From the NCBI GenBank assembly GCA_026745465.1, contig JACYXH010000232.1:939501-1003500 (forward strand): a DNA stretch of 64,000 nucleotides, given 5' to 3'. The notes beneath the pieces were generated by a model. The model made no database searches, was not told where the DNA came from, and saw only the letters and a list, made by a program, of their open reading frames with translations. The translations under genes were made by a program, and so were the position numbers. Below, piece by piece: positions 10,656 through 36,400 of this stretch (the stretch's first letter is position 1; the number at the start of each line of letters is the position of its first letter). The DNA comes from Lota lota. Lineage: Eukaryota; Chordata; Actinopteri; Gadiformes; Lotidae.

Positions 10656-13144
10656 CACTGAAACATGCACCGATGAGTTTATGGTCCAGTTACACAGTGT
10701 AATTTAACAAAGTTACTCCAATGTATCGTTCAATATTAGAAATGATAAAATGCCTTTCCTTTCCTCACTGTCTTTTTGTCTGGAGTTTAGATTAATGATT
10801 TTGTAATTGACCATGGATAAGGTTACAGATGTTTTTACCTAAGTAAGGCATTATTGAGAATATTCATGAAGACTTGGTCAGGTATAGACTGACATTCTTT
10901 CATGAGCTATATTATAATTATATCTATATTGCAATACAGTGATACAGGCCATCGTGTTTGTGGCTAAACCACCGGAGATGGTGTATGTGTACCACCAGAG
11001 ATGCCAAGCCCAAATATTCAGGTTCCCAAAATGTTCATTTGCAATCCACACTTGATAGAAATAAATGTGTCCAAAAGGCATGGGGTACACATGCAGACTA
11101 TCATAATTTCAAAACACCTTGACCACCTGAGCCATAACAGCTGTTCTATAACCATCGTAGAAACAAACACTTAACAATAACACCTATGTGTATGTTGATC
11201 TATATATTTGGGCTTGTGATGTATTAAAATAATGAATGCAGTTATTAAGGGCCCTGGTGTCATGTACGCCACCATTACACTCACTGTCTAATTCTTTATT
11301 TACTCCCTTGTCTTGAGGCGCCACAGTTGAGGCCCCCTGTACACGAAACGAATTCAATATTCAAATGTTCCGAACACTCACACAAAACCCACGTTTGTTC
11401 CCTGGAGCGGAGAGCGGAGGGCATAAGTCCACATTAGGCCAGGCTGGTGTGCGGCACACCTCACATGAAAGGGCCGACGCACACCAAGTGTGAACAACGG
11501 ACCACCCGCCCAGGTCTTCGTGGTCGCATGGCTTTCAGAAGGGACACGTTAGAAGCTCTCTCGCTTCCTCCACTGACTTGTGTTTACTGGAAATGTGCAA
11601 GGCTTATTATGAGGCTATTGATCCCCCCCCCCCCTCTCCCTCCCCGCCGCCACCAGACACATTTGCCCCCCCCATGTGCTGATAAGATTAGCAATGTTCT
11701 CCAACTGTGATTGTGTGGATTCCCATTTTGAGTGAACAGTAACGAAAAATATTCACTTAAAATACACATGTAAAAATGTTTTGAAACGTGAAATTAAACT
11801 TGCTTTCAGGCATTGCATTCACTGACATGCTCAGAGTCCATATGGCTTAATTTGGAGGTCTGAATGCATTCTATCCCCATCAGAATGGACAGCAAAACTG
11901 AATATGTTCATATTGTGCACTTGACATTTGATGATAATCAACGTTATGCAAAATAAAACGTAGGTAATCAAAATCAGTGACTTACACACCTACAGTTGAA
12001 GGTCTGTTGGCATTTTAGAGGCTTGACTTTGTAACCCTAACCCTAACCCTTTTATTAACATTCTCTACATAACCTACAATTACATTTAATAAACTAAATA
12101 TTTGCAGCCTCAATAATCCACTTCATGTATCAACCATTTTTATATGCACACCCCACTGAATGTGAAATGAATAACTTAGTTGCGTTAGTAGTATACTTAT
12201 AGTATGTTTTGTTACGCTATCATGCTAAGAAAGGGCACCAAACAGAATGCATGCGAACAACAATATCATTCTAACTGACAAAAGAGAATACTATTGTTTG
12301 CTATACTGAGCATATCAATTAGAACGGCATCCTTAACGTATGACCATTGTTTCTTGAGTAAAAGGCAGAGACACCAGGGTAACGTCAAATGAAAAGGTTA
12401 GCCGTGTGAAGTGCAGTGTGAGAGACTTTATGCTCAGTGTGTGAGGAGGATTATTTCCACCACTTTCACCCCCCATGGCCAGTCTGCCATGCAGTTAATG
12501 AAAGCTAGGATGCAGTGTGGGTGGATGGAACATGGAGTGAGTGTGCAAGAGCATAAAATACATTATTTCAGACCAATAACACTTGCAATAATTCTTTCTG
12601 ATGAAAAAGATCATTACAGTATGGCAAGAATTTTTTATTCTCAATTTATTTAAGAACCAGGAACGCCCAGGTTATAAACCAAACTTGCTTTAACGATGGC
12701 TAGCACTTCAATAGCAGTACTGTATGTATAAAATCGGGCTTTATGTGGTAACAGTGTTATGAAATTAGCATGTTTCATTTCTCTCCAAGTGCTGGCCACC
12801 GACACAAACGTTGCATTCTTTGCCTCGTATTAAGTGTGTGAAGAGACCATGCTAACCAGCTTCCTTTAGCTGTGGCTACCAGCCGCCCTCGATAAAAACA
12901 GTGTTCTCCAAACCCCTTCCACCCAGTCACATACAAACCAGACAAATCGGCCAGAATCACCTTTCCTTTGTCTAGAGTGGATTGTACCATTTTAACTGTT
13001 CAATTGGTAATAATTTACAATAAGAGAAATATATACACACATATACATGATAGTGGCTACAGGGGGCGGGCTAGTAATGTAGTGCCCGGCTGAACGACTC
13101 TGGGTTCGATGCCCCAACGCCCGCAGTGTACCTCATACCGCCGA
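10612..13144. other. Intergenic between bola2 and the ETS gene (converging 3' ends)
   Basis: About 2.5 kb without a supportable exon. It includes the bola2 3' UTR, a C-rich tract near 11623-11660, a very short telomere-like run (ccctaaccctaaccc) near 12033-12048, and the 3' UTR of the ETS gene. At about 13060-13125 a GGGTTCGATGCCCC B-box-like motif suggests a degraded tRNA-derived SINE, but no full element can be delimited. Confidence 0.5.
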
Positions 13145-16043
13145 TCAGTCCTGATTCTCGGTACTGATGTCCAGCATGGCGTGAGGCGCCCCGGGCTCGT
13201 GGCCCAGCAGTCCCTGCAGGTTGCACACGAAGCGGTAGACGTAGCGCTTGCCAGCCGTCTTGTGGATGATGTTCTTGTCGTAGTAGTACCGCAGGCCCCG
13301 GCTCAGCTTCTCGTAGTTCATCTTGGGCTTGTTCTTCCTCCGACCCCACAGCAGGGCTACCTGAGGACACGTCAGGTCAAGTTGATTGGTATAGCCGTCG
13401 AGCGGCGTTAGTCTCCAAAAGCTTCGTTGGCCACCTTTTATGACCTCCTCTACCCCTAGCCCTCCACGGAGCAAGTAAAGCTCCCTTCATTATCAACCAT
13501 GGGAAGGAACGCAGAGTGATGGATTCCTTGTGCCCGGGATGGTTAGGAGTACATCTCTAATTGTTCTTAAAATGTGTCACGTCAACATTTCATATTTCAC
13601 CTCCACTGTGAAATTACCCATTGGGAGAGCGTCCATTAGTGATTCAATTCTGGAGCTATAACGTTTGAAATGTGTCTTTGTGTTCTCTGGCCACGATGCT
13701 ATGGCATCTTTGCCACCTTTGGTGTTTCATTGATTGGCGATGCCAACATGTTCCCAAAGTGTTGGCATCGTGAAACGACGGCCGCCATGTTGCGTCCGGT
13801 TCAAGGCTCAAAGCTCTAAGGGACTCGTAACCTACCTCGTCGGGGTCGGTCAGCTTGAACTCCCAGCCGTTGCCCGTCCAGCTGATGCAGGACTGGCAGC
13901 TGTGGTCAGTCAGCAGCTCCAAGAGGAACTGCCAGAGTTGAATGGGGCCACTGCCTGGGGAGAGTCTCCGTTGGTTACCAACACCTGCACGGGCTTCATC
14001 ACATCCCCGGGCATACGCTCAGTAATCCCAAAACGGGTTCATCATCAACCGCCCGTAGAGAAGTCCGCACGTACCTGTGTAGCCAGCCAGGATGGCCGCT
14101 GGTAGCATCGCCCCTCCCAGGTCAGTCTTGTTACCCATCAGCTCTTTGAAGCCTCTGTGGGGCTGCGGCGAGACAAAGGGGTCCATCTCCTGGATCTGGG
14201 TGGTCCAGGACAGCGAGCCAGTGACGTCAGCATCCTCATAGTGAATCATGTCCACTTCTGAATCTGTCTCCGCAAGCAGATGCACAACAATTAAATGTTG
14301 AATGTATTGATTTGTTCAAAGAACTGTTAAAGGTGCTGTAGATTTAGAAGCCATTATCAGAGTGTAATTTATTAGAAATGGAACAGCCATCCTTCAGCTA
14401 TTAGTGAGTGAAATGCCCTGTGAGAAAATTAGTGAGAGAGTTTCGAGTTGACTGCACCTTCCTCTTTATGAGCCAATTTCTATTTTAGACAGCTCTAAGT
14501 TCTGACCAATAACAGCATCTGATTGGTTCGGGGAGCTGATCTTCCCTGTCAATCAGGTGCGTGAACACAACACTTCTCAATGGTGGGGAATGGATCTCTT
14601 CATCTATTTATATGGATCTATAGGGCGGGAGAGAGCAGAGATCCACGGGACCTTTTTTGATTGTTTGGTTTAAAAAGCTTGCTCTCTTTCGCTATTTTCG
14701 GCTCTCTTTCAATATCTCGAATCGTACCTATAGCACCTTTAACCAACAAAATCCACAAACAGATCCAAACGATACCTCCGTTCTCCCCAGCTTCTTGCAG
14801 CGGTGTGGCAGAGGAATCGCCGCTGCAAGCTCCATTCCCTCTGGATGTAAAGCAGCCTTCGTGTTGCACGGCAGGCTCCAGAGTGTGGAGCTGCCGGGCT
14901 TGGTCCCCGTACTGAAGGTGGCCGCTTTGCTGCTCCACAAACTCAGCATAGTAGTCTTAAGGTAGCGGGGGGTGGGGGGGGGGGGGGGGGGGGGGGGACA
15001 AAAGGAAGTAAACAAAGGGCAAAGATGGGAGGAAGAAGATGTACTGATATGACACACTGTGCAAGGCAATGTGAGTTTGAACAGCACCACAGCTGTTGAA
15101 AGGAGATTTCACCTCTATGCATCGTTTCCAGATGCTCCCACAGGATCTCCCCGGCGGTGCAGTCCGAGGTAAGGCCCAGGAACGTCTCTCTGTCCAGTTC
15201 ACACAGCTCACTCCCCTGCATACCCCTTAAATTCGGACCCAGGCATTGGAGGCCAAACTCTGCCTGACACCAGTCCAGCCAATGGTTCACTTCCCACTGG
15301 GACCAAAGATGAGGATCTAGAGCGGAACAAAAAACAAAATGGATGTAAAATTGTGTAAAAACTATTTAGGAATGCAATGATGCTTCCTGTTCTTCTTGAC
15401 CTATGGAGCCAGGGTGTATTGCTTTGCTCCAGGTGAGGGGATCCAACAGTACCTGGCGGAAAGTGTCGGTCATTCCTCTCCTGGGCAAAGCCCAGAAACG
15501 TAGCGTTCACCGCCTGGCTCAGAACCTCCTTACTGGTGGGCGTGAGGAGCGGGACCTCCAGGGGGTCCGCTTCTGAACACCAATCAAACGAGGCAACACA
15601 AAGAGGACACTGACCAAGACACACCTCCTTCACGTAGCCCTCGTTACACTCTTATCAAATGTGGACAACATGAAGGACTGATATTGTATTGAGTGAACCA
15701 TCAAAGAAAACATTTGCTAATTCCCTCTCAATAAAAGCCAATTGAAAATTAGGAAGATAAAAAGCACACTCAAGGAACACCATCCTACATTGTCAACAAT
15801 AACACAATAAAGTAATGGACCATCGTGGTCCCATATTACAAAGAGGAGCATACAGCAGAGGCAGCATCCAGTTTAAACCCCAGATTCACTGTAAAACACA
15901 TCATACAACAATCAAAAATACGAAGCACATTGCTCTTTTTTTGTCTGTTAACGTAGCTAGCTTCTCAGTTCCTATAATGTTCCTGGCGCTGAAACGAGTG
16001 AGTGGGGCTCATTGGGTTTCTTACCGTAGGTGCTCCAGTCCAT
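13145..16043 (-). CDS. ETS1/ETS2-class transcription factor, divergent (PNT + ETS domains)
   Basis: Minus-strand exons: 16025-16043 (tentative first coding exon), 15453-15572, 15113-15316, 14776-14955, 14075-14263, 13836-13954 and 13145-13360; total 1047 nt (348 aa). Exon 2 gives [20 protein letters not shown], matching the ETS1/2 MAP-kinase site region. Exon 3 encodes a Pointed domain ([20 protein letters not shown] ... [11 protein letters not shown]). The last two exons encode the winged-helix ETS domain: [45 protein letters not shown] and [11 protein letters not shown]. The two helix-3 arginines in SRGLRYYY that contact the GGA core are kept. Odd points: VARRWG has become VALLWG, and the C-terminal tail is diverged ([12 protein letters not shown]). 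The N-terminus is shorter than in ETS1. The start ATG at 16041-16043 is in good context, but a farther upstream exon is not excluded. Confidence 0.85.
14331..14738. mobile_element. piggyBac-like MITE copy 1 (TTAA-flanked)
   Basis: A 408-bp non-coding element in an intron of the ETS gene, flanked on both sides by TTAA (14327-14330 and 14739-14742). Its ends are inverted: AGGTGCTGTAG at the left and CTATAGCACCT at the right. TTAA target duplication is diagnostic of the piggyBac superfamily; no transposase is present, so it is a non-autonomous copy. Two relatives lie at 23712-24356 and 58125-58503. Confidence 0.8.
14970..14998. repeat. Poly-G tract beside an ETS-gene splice acceptor
   Basis: A G homopolymer with few interruptions on the plus strand. 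Read on the gene's strand it is a poly-C pyrimidine tract that ends about a dozen bases before the acceptor of exon 14776-14955, so it may act as the polypyrimidine tract of that intron. Confidence 0.8.
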
Positions 16044-17607
16044 CCCAAGGCCCGGGGTGATCGAGTGGCGGGAGAGTGAGCTCCAGGGCTTTAATAGAGT
16101 GGGACAGCGAGGGAAGGAGGGGACAGCTTGTGACGGATACGTGTCACTCAAGTGCGCAGGGGCGGGACGGGGGCCAGCTGAGGCGTGAGAGGGAAGTCAA
16201 GATGGAGGTTTATTCAAAGTGTTTTGTTGTTTACGTTGTGATGTTCGATCAGCGGAATCTAATTAGTGTGTGTGTGTGTGTGTGTGGGGGGGGGGGGGCG
16301 GTACGGCGCTAGCTGCTAACTTTATTGTTAGCAGCCCTACATGGGGCACCTTTAAACTGTAATGCAAATACAATATGAAAAGGACAACTTGCTTATTTCT
16401 GTTCGGGATTTAACCTCGGCTTTAGATAAAGCTGATTCTGAGAATAAGATATTTATTCAAATTATTCTTTCATTTCACACTTTAAAGAAATTGCTGGTTT
16501 AAAAAATAAATAATGCAAACGCTTACTTTTGACTTCGGGTGAGGGAGATTTGCATGTTTAAATGTTTAAATGTAGTCAAATTAAAAATACATACAATCCA
16601 TCTATATATATATAAAAACGTCGTCCACATTACGACAGTAAATCTGTTTCAGTTCCGTTTTTTGGCTGTACTTTGTTCTGTTTTTTTATTTGCCAACTCA
16701 CATCAGCCCAGAACATCTGAATATCTGGGGGTGAAGGGTCGCGACCTCAATGGTTCCTTAACAGAACTGAGTTCAACACACCTGGGTATGTGCCCTGGAA
16801 ACCACTTGTCAGTATTATTGGGTTTCGTACCCCACGTAAACTAGGGCTATAAACCCAGTCTACTGGGCGTCAGGTTCTCTTTGGCCCAGAATAGTTATGT
16901 AATGTTCCTCCATCATGCTGGGAGGGTTGTGTGAATACCCATGAAGGGATGTATTTGGGCAGCAAAGCTCTTTTGACACCGTTCCTTTAAGACAATGGCT
17001 CAACATGAAAAAGGAAACCTGGATCCCTCCAACTAGAATATCTTTCTGAATAAAGAACCTTTAACAAATGTACTGTAGCCACCATTTACACAATGACCTT
17101 AGGCCAGGCCCCTTCTGAAAGCCCCTCATTTCCAGATCCCATTCCTCGAGCATTCAGGACGGGTAGAGAGCCCAGAACCATCCAGTCCAAAACACAACCA
17201 CTTTCTTGGGAATTTGCAGTCCGCTCCACTCAAGCTTCACATTGCAACTAGGCCTACTGGACTGCAGCAATTACTTTCTTTGCAAATTGTAAAATGGAGG
17301 AATGTTACAGCCAACATATCGTTAGGTTATAAGATAAAGACGTCTTGAAGTAAGCCGCTACAGTCATTTATCTGACCACTCATATTGTCATTAGACACTT
17401 GGCCGCCACCTTCTGGCAGGGTGTTATGAACTAAACAAAAAGGCCATGCAATTAAACGAGCGCAAAAACGACACTATTAATAAGCCAAAGTTATACCCCC
17501 ATGACCTTATCAATGACTCAAGTCACTTTAACGAAGGGGTCAAGAGAGAATGGAAATCGTGGCTAATGGTAAAATATATATTTTATTGTGGGACATTTCA
17601 TGTAGTT
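16044..17607. other. Intergenic: ETS gene 5' flank and cox8 3' flank
   Basis: About 1.5 kb with no supported coding exon. It includes a (GT)n plus poly-G run at 16267-16298. On the minus strand a cox8 poly(A) signal AATAAA lies at about 17582-17587, only about 20 nt after the cox8 stop. Confidence 0.5.
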
Positions 17608-17943
17608 TTAAGGATGTCCGCCGTTTCTTCCACCACCCTTTCGGTAATCATGGATGTGGGCAAGTATCCAACCGGACGGTCCGAGGATGGCCGAACAGAT
17701 CACGATCATCACCCCAATGGATTCCTTACACACAACACGGGTTAGTTTAATATTGACCTACAAATGCAGCGGTGACAGCGCTGCAAAACCAGCATGCCCA
17801 GGGGCCAATGTACTCACAGCGACTCCGATGCGGTCTTTGGCTGGTTTGCTGGAAATGTAGTTCGCTAGTTGCGGAGTCGCCACATTTGCCTTGGAAATAA
17901 GTCCAGGTCGACGACTCAATAATACCCGCAAAAACCCAGCCAT
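17608..17943 (-). CDS. cox8: Cytochrome c oxidase subunit 8
   Basis: Two exons, 17818-17943 and 17608-17724; total 243 nt (80 aa). Exon 1 is a mitochondrial presequence rich in R, L and S (MAGFLRVLLSRRPGLISK) and ends in SSKPAKDRIGVA. Exon 2 starts ESIGVMIVICSAILGPSGWI and holds the single membrane helix followed by LAHIHDYRKG, the COX8 hallmark (GWILxHLxxY). COX8 is a small nuclear-encoded subunit of respiratory complex IV in the inner mitochondrial membrane. The C-terminal tail after DYRK is extended with GGGRNGGHP, longer and more glycine-rich than the typical tail. The 8A/8B paralogue class is not resolved; the KPAKDRIG segment favours the 8B type. Confidence 0.9.
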
Positions 17944-19068
17944 GTTTGCCAGTTATCGTTTTACGATTTAAAGCACACCCAGCCAGTTGTAGAACCCAAG
18001 CAGGTTATAATGAGGGCCGATTTCCTCACTCACCAGCACTAAATAAGCCCTCCCGCGTCACATCCGCTAATTGGAAACCTCCTGGCATAATTGACCACGG
18101 ATGCAGTAAAATACAATCAATCCACATTAGCAGAGGAAAAACCAAAGTTTAAAAAAGTTGCCAAAGGCCAGGAAACTGAACAACTTCGGTAATTGCAACG
18201 CTTTCACTTCGAGGAGTGCGGTTGACTTCCAAATTCATTGACAATTAACTCCAATAAAACCTTTCCCTTCAGTCAGACACTCATACAATGCAGCAGAATA
18301 TGTATCTTTATTATTACATTACCACAAACAAGCTGCTACACAATGTAAGGTTAATGCGGTTTCAAGGGTTAATCGGGCCTGGGGGAAACCTACATAACAG
18401 AAACGTACATTCAGTCACATGACAAGGGGTGGAGCAGGTAAAGCCCCCCCCCCCCCCCCCCCCACCACCACAGTACGGTGAGGTCACCCCACTGCCCAGT
18501 GAACACACAGAGGTGCATACATTCACCAGAAAACACAATGAATACTGGACAAATGCATGGACATATTTCAACAAAGATTTGGACCTAGTTTTGCCAAGTT
18601 AAAATCGTGCAAATACAGGTGTGTGGCTGCCAGGCACATTGTAAAGTCACAGTCATGTGGAAATGCATAGGCCTACTTGTACAGATTCATATTTTGCGTT
18701 ATGGCTATTTAACTTACATGGAGTGTGTTTTTGTTAGATATTGAAAGTGTGTTCTTGTTAAACAACATTGGCGTCTATATATAGATATATCTATGTATAT
18801 AAGTTTAAAACAATACAGTGATCAAACACTATCCCAACTGGAAGACGGTGCTGGTGTGAACCAAAAAGAAAAGGAGCCAATCCCAGGTTAATGCAAGGCA
18901 GGTCGGTAGAGAAACTGTTAGGAGGTCCTTCTGAATAATCAAGGGTTCAATCTCTCCAGCTACAGAAACACAACTACATTTTTGCACAGCAGCAACAACA
19001 AACAAAGAATGAGGTTGATCCCCGTCTGGAAGCCCACATCAGCAAGGTTTCACGAGAGGACACCCCTC
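17944..19068. other. cox8 5' flank and pygm 3' UTR
   Basis: About 1.1 kb between cox8 and pygm, both transcribed leftwards. A minus-strand AATAAA at about 18307-18312 is a plausible pygm poly(A) signal, giving a 3' UTR of about 750 nt and leaving about 360 bp for the cox8 promoter. A poly-C tract lies at 18448-18463. A weak tRNA-like B box (GGGTTCAATCTC, near 18942) hints at a SINE relic. Confidence 0.5.
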
Positions 19069-33498
<14,430 letters not shown>

Positions 33499-36400
33499 TT
33501 AATTCTGTGGTGGTGGAGGGGGTGGCGCAGGAGGCATGCTGAAGGGGGGCATGCCCGGGATCCCCATCATGGTGACAAAGTTGGAGGGGTCCATGGGTGG
33601 GGGGGGAGGGGGCGGCGCGTACATCATGCCGGTGGAGCCGGGGGGTGGCGGTGGGGGGGGAGGGGGCGCCCCAGGGGGTAGGGGCGGCTGGACCCCCGGC
33701 GGAGGAGGAACCATGGACGGGTTGGTCATGGGTGGGGGGGGCTGGGCGGCGGCCGACTGCTGGGGCTGCTGCCAGGGGGGCAGAGAGCCGCTGGCTGAGG
33801 TGGTGGTGGTGTCTGGAGAGGGGGGGGGGGAAGGCTCCGGTTAGACCAACACATTCAACTCATCAGCGTTTCTGAAGCCATACGCAGGGAACGGTAAGAT
33901 CAGCTGACTCAGCACCGTCAGCGTTTACATGCTAAACATTCAGCTATAAATGGATTGAGGTCAACACGAGACATTATCTGTAAGATAAGTTAGCGTCCCT
34001 GATTTCACTTGTTTCAGTCCTGTTACTGAACAGTGTGCTGCCCTTTACACCCCTCAGCAACAAGCTCAGCCAGCGCCTTCATTACAGACCATAATAGTCT
34101 ACACTAAGTTACACCCCTCCCCTAATGCCCATCAGCTTTCAATCTGCAGACATATCGTCATGTTGAAAGAGCCTTTAGATCTAAAAACAGAAGGGACCCG
34201 TCCCAACAGAAACTAATTAGACTTAGTTGTCGGCCACTAAGCCTACTTGGTTTGCAGGTCATGCAGGCAGGCTTACTCTGTTGCCATGGTAGCGGCGCAC
34301 TGGTCGCCATGCTGCTGGTGGGTGGGGGAGGCGGGGCCTGCTGTTGCCACGGTGGCAGGGGTCCAGAGGGCGGGGGTGGGGGCTGGTTGCTAGGAGGTGG
34401 GGGAGGGGGGGGCATCATGCCCATGGGAGGAGGCAGCAAACCTACGGGGGGAGGGGGAGAAATGTTTAAGTTACCGTGGGAACGGTTTTATTGGGCAGCT
34501 ACACACTGCACTGTATGGAAGTTCACCCCTATAAACTAAAACATCCAAATGACTTAAGAAGGAACTCACTGTACATCTAATGATATATAATATATATCTA
34601 ATAATCTACGAGTGTTGTCTGAGCATTTAGGGAAACAGCATTCTAAATCAAACCAGAAATAGTCTGGTACGATAGAAAACGTACCACTAACTAACCAGTA
34701 ACACTAGAGCATCTTTAAGTGCTCTTTTAGGGGGCACACATGTCCAACTGGCAATGTAGATTCTCTTTCCAAATCTAAAAGCACCATAAGAGACATTCTG
34801 TCCATCAAAAGTGCCGTGTTGAATTCTAACCTGCAGAACAAACGCGATGCGTGACTGAATGCAGGTTTACCCATGTGGTGTCCGTGTCCATGACCCTGGC
34901 CCATGGGTGGGGGCGGGGGCTGCATCCATGGGGGGGGGATGCCGTTCGGGTTGTGGGACATGTGGGGGCCCATGTTGGACATCGGTGGTGGGTAGCCGTG
35001 GTGCCCACCATGCCCTCCACCATGCCCTCCACCGTGCCCTCCACCGTGCCCTCCACCGTGCCCTCCACCGTGCCCTCCACCGTGCCCTCCACCGTGCCCT
35101 CCACCGTGCCCTCCACCATGCCCTCCTCCGTGGCCCCCGCCGTGGCCCCCGCCATGACCGCCGCCGTGGCCCCCGCCTCCATGCATGCCGTGGTAGTTTC
35201 TGCTCTCAGAGGGACCCGAGTTCATCCAGGGGGCCCGGTTCTGTGGAAGCAAAACAGACACGATGTGGTGAGACCAGGTGGTAATCTACCAGAACGCTGC
35301 CTATGCCTCAGCCTATGGGGGGAGGGGCTAACATCAGCGAGGTTGTCAGTGATGGCGTCTTTCAGCCTTATTATACATCCACGCCTTTTCTCAACTGAGA
35401 TCATGTTTCTCGAGCGGTAATCTACGCTGGATCTTTAGAAGTTCAACTAGTCAATGAATGTTCAGAATGGTTCCTCCATCGCATGAATGGGATGGTATGC
35501 AGCCCTCCTTTCCTCCATTTTCTATTGCACATTTATTCTTATCGGTGAACAGGAAACGCTAAGCAGTGTCGATTATCGGTCAGAAGGAGAAAAAAGTCTC
35601 AATTCAACCCTATCACACACACTCAGCCGTGATTGGTCCATTCTACACCGGCAGGCAGCGCGGCCTCCTTGGAGAGGTCTCCTAAAGCCTACGGTCTCCT
35701 TACAGAGAAACTTAATGGTGAGCAGCGGCACGTGGCTGACCTGCTGCTGGGAGTTGTTGGGGCCGGAGGAGCGGTTGCCCCCCCCCTGGTGCGAGTGCCC
35801 CCCACCGGACGACGGGACGGGAGCCTCCCCCAGCTCCGCCATGAGGGACAGATACTCCTTGTCCATGCGGGCCTTGTCCTGGGCCGACTGAGGGGGCTCT
35901 CCGGGCGTGGCTCTTTGGGCGGTGAATGAACTGGAGGGGGGAGCACATGGTCAGGAGGGTCGGGGCCCCACAGCACCGGGTCACGTTGGCTTCACTCAGA
36001 GACTCGTCACGGTACCTGGTGTATTTGCAGTCAGACGAGATGTGTCCCGCACCGCCGCACTTGGTACAGAGCGTGGTGTTGGTGATGCTGCGCGGCTCAG
36101 AGTTCTGCCACGGACGAAGAATCCTGTGGGGAGACCCAACAAAGAACTTCACGCGCCAATCCTTCGCACTAGTGTTGCGGAAAGGCAAGGACGCTTTTGA
36201 AAACGAATCAAACCGAAAGGAACGCTGTTGCTGACCTGTTGTCGTCCTCCCTCAGTGTCCCGTTGAGTCGGGCCAGCTCACGGAGCTGCATCTTTCGCAG
36301 GTCGTTCTGGTCCTCAGGGGTCTCGATGCCCTGCTTCAGGATGTTGCGGATCTACCACGGACACAACGCTGTTACTCACTGCACTGGCCAGCCTGCATGC

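Noticed and set aside
12033-12051. Short CCCTAA telomere-like run.
   Set aside because: Only about three units, too few to call an interstitial telomere.
13060-13125. Possible tRNA gene or SINE (GGGTTCGATGCCCC).
   Set aside because: A B-box-like motif only; no full cloverleaf or element ends could be drawn. Similar weak hints near 18942, 31555-31605 and 63870-63975 were left out for the same reason.
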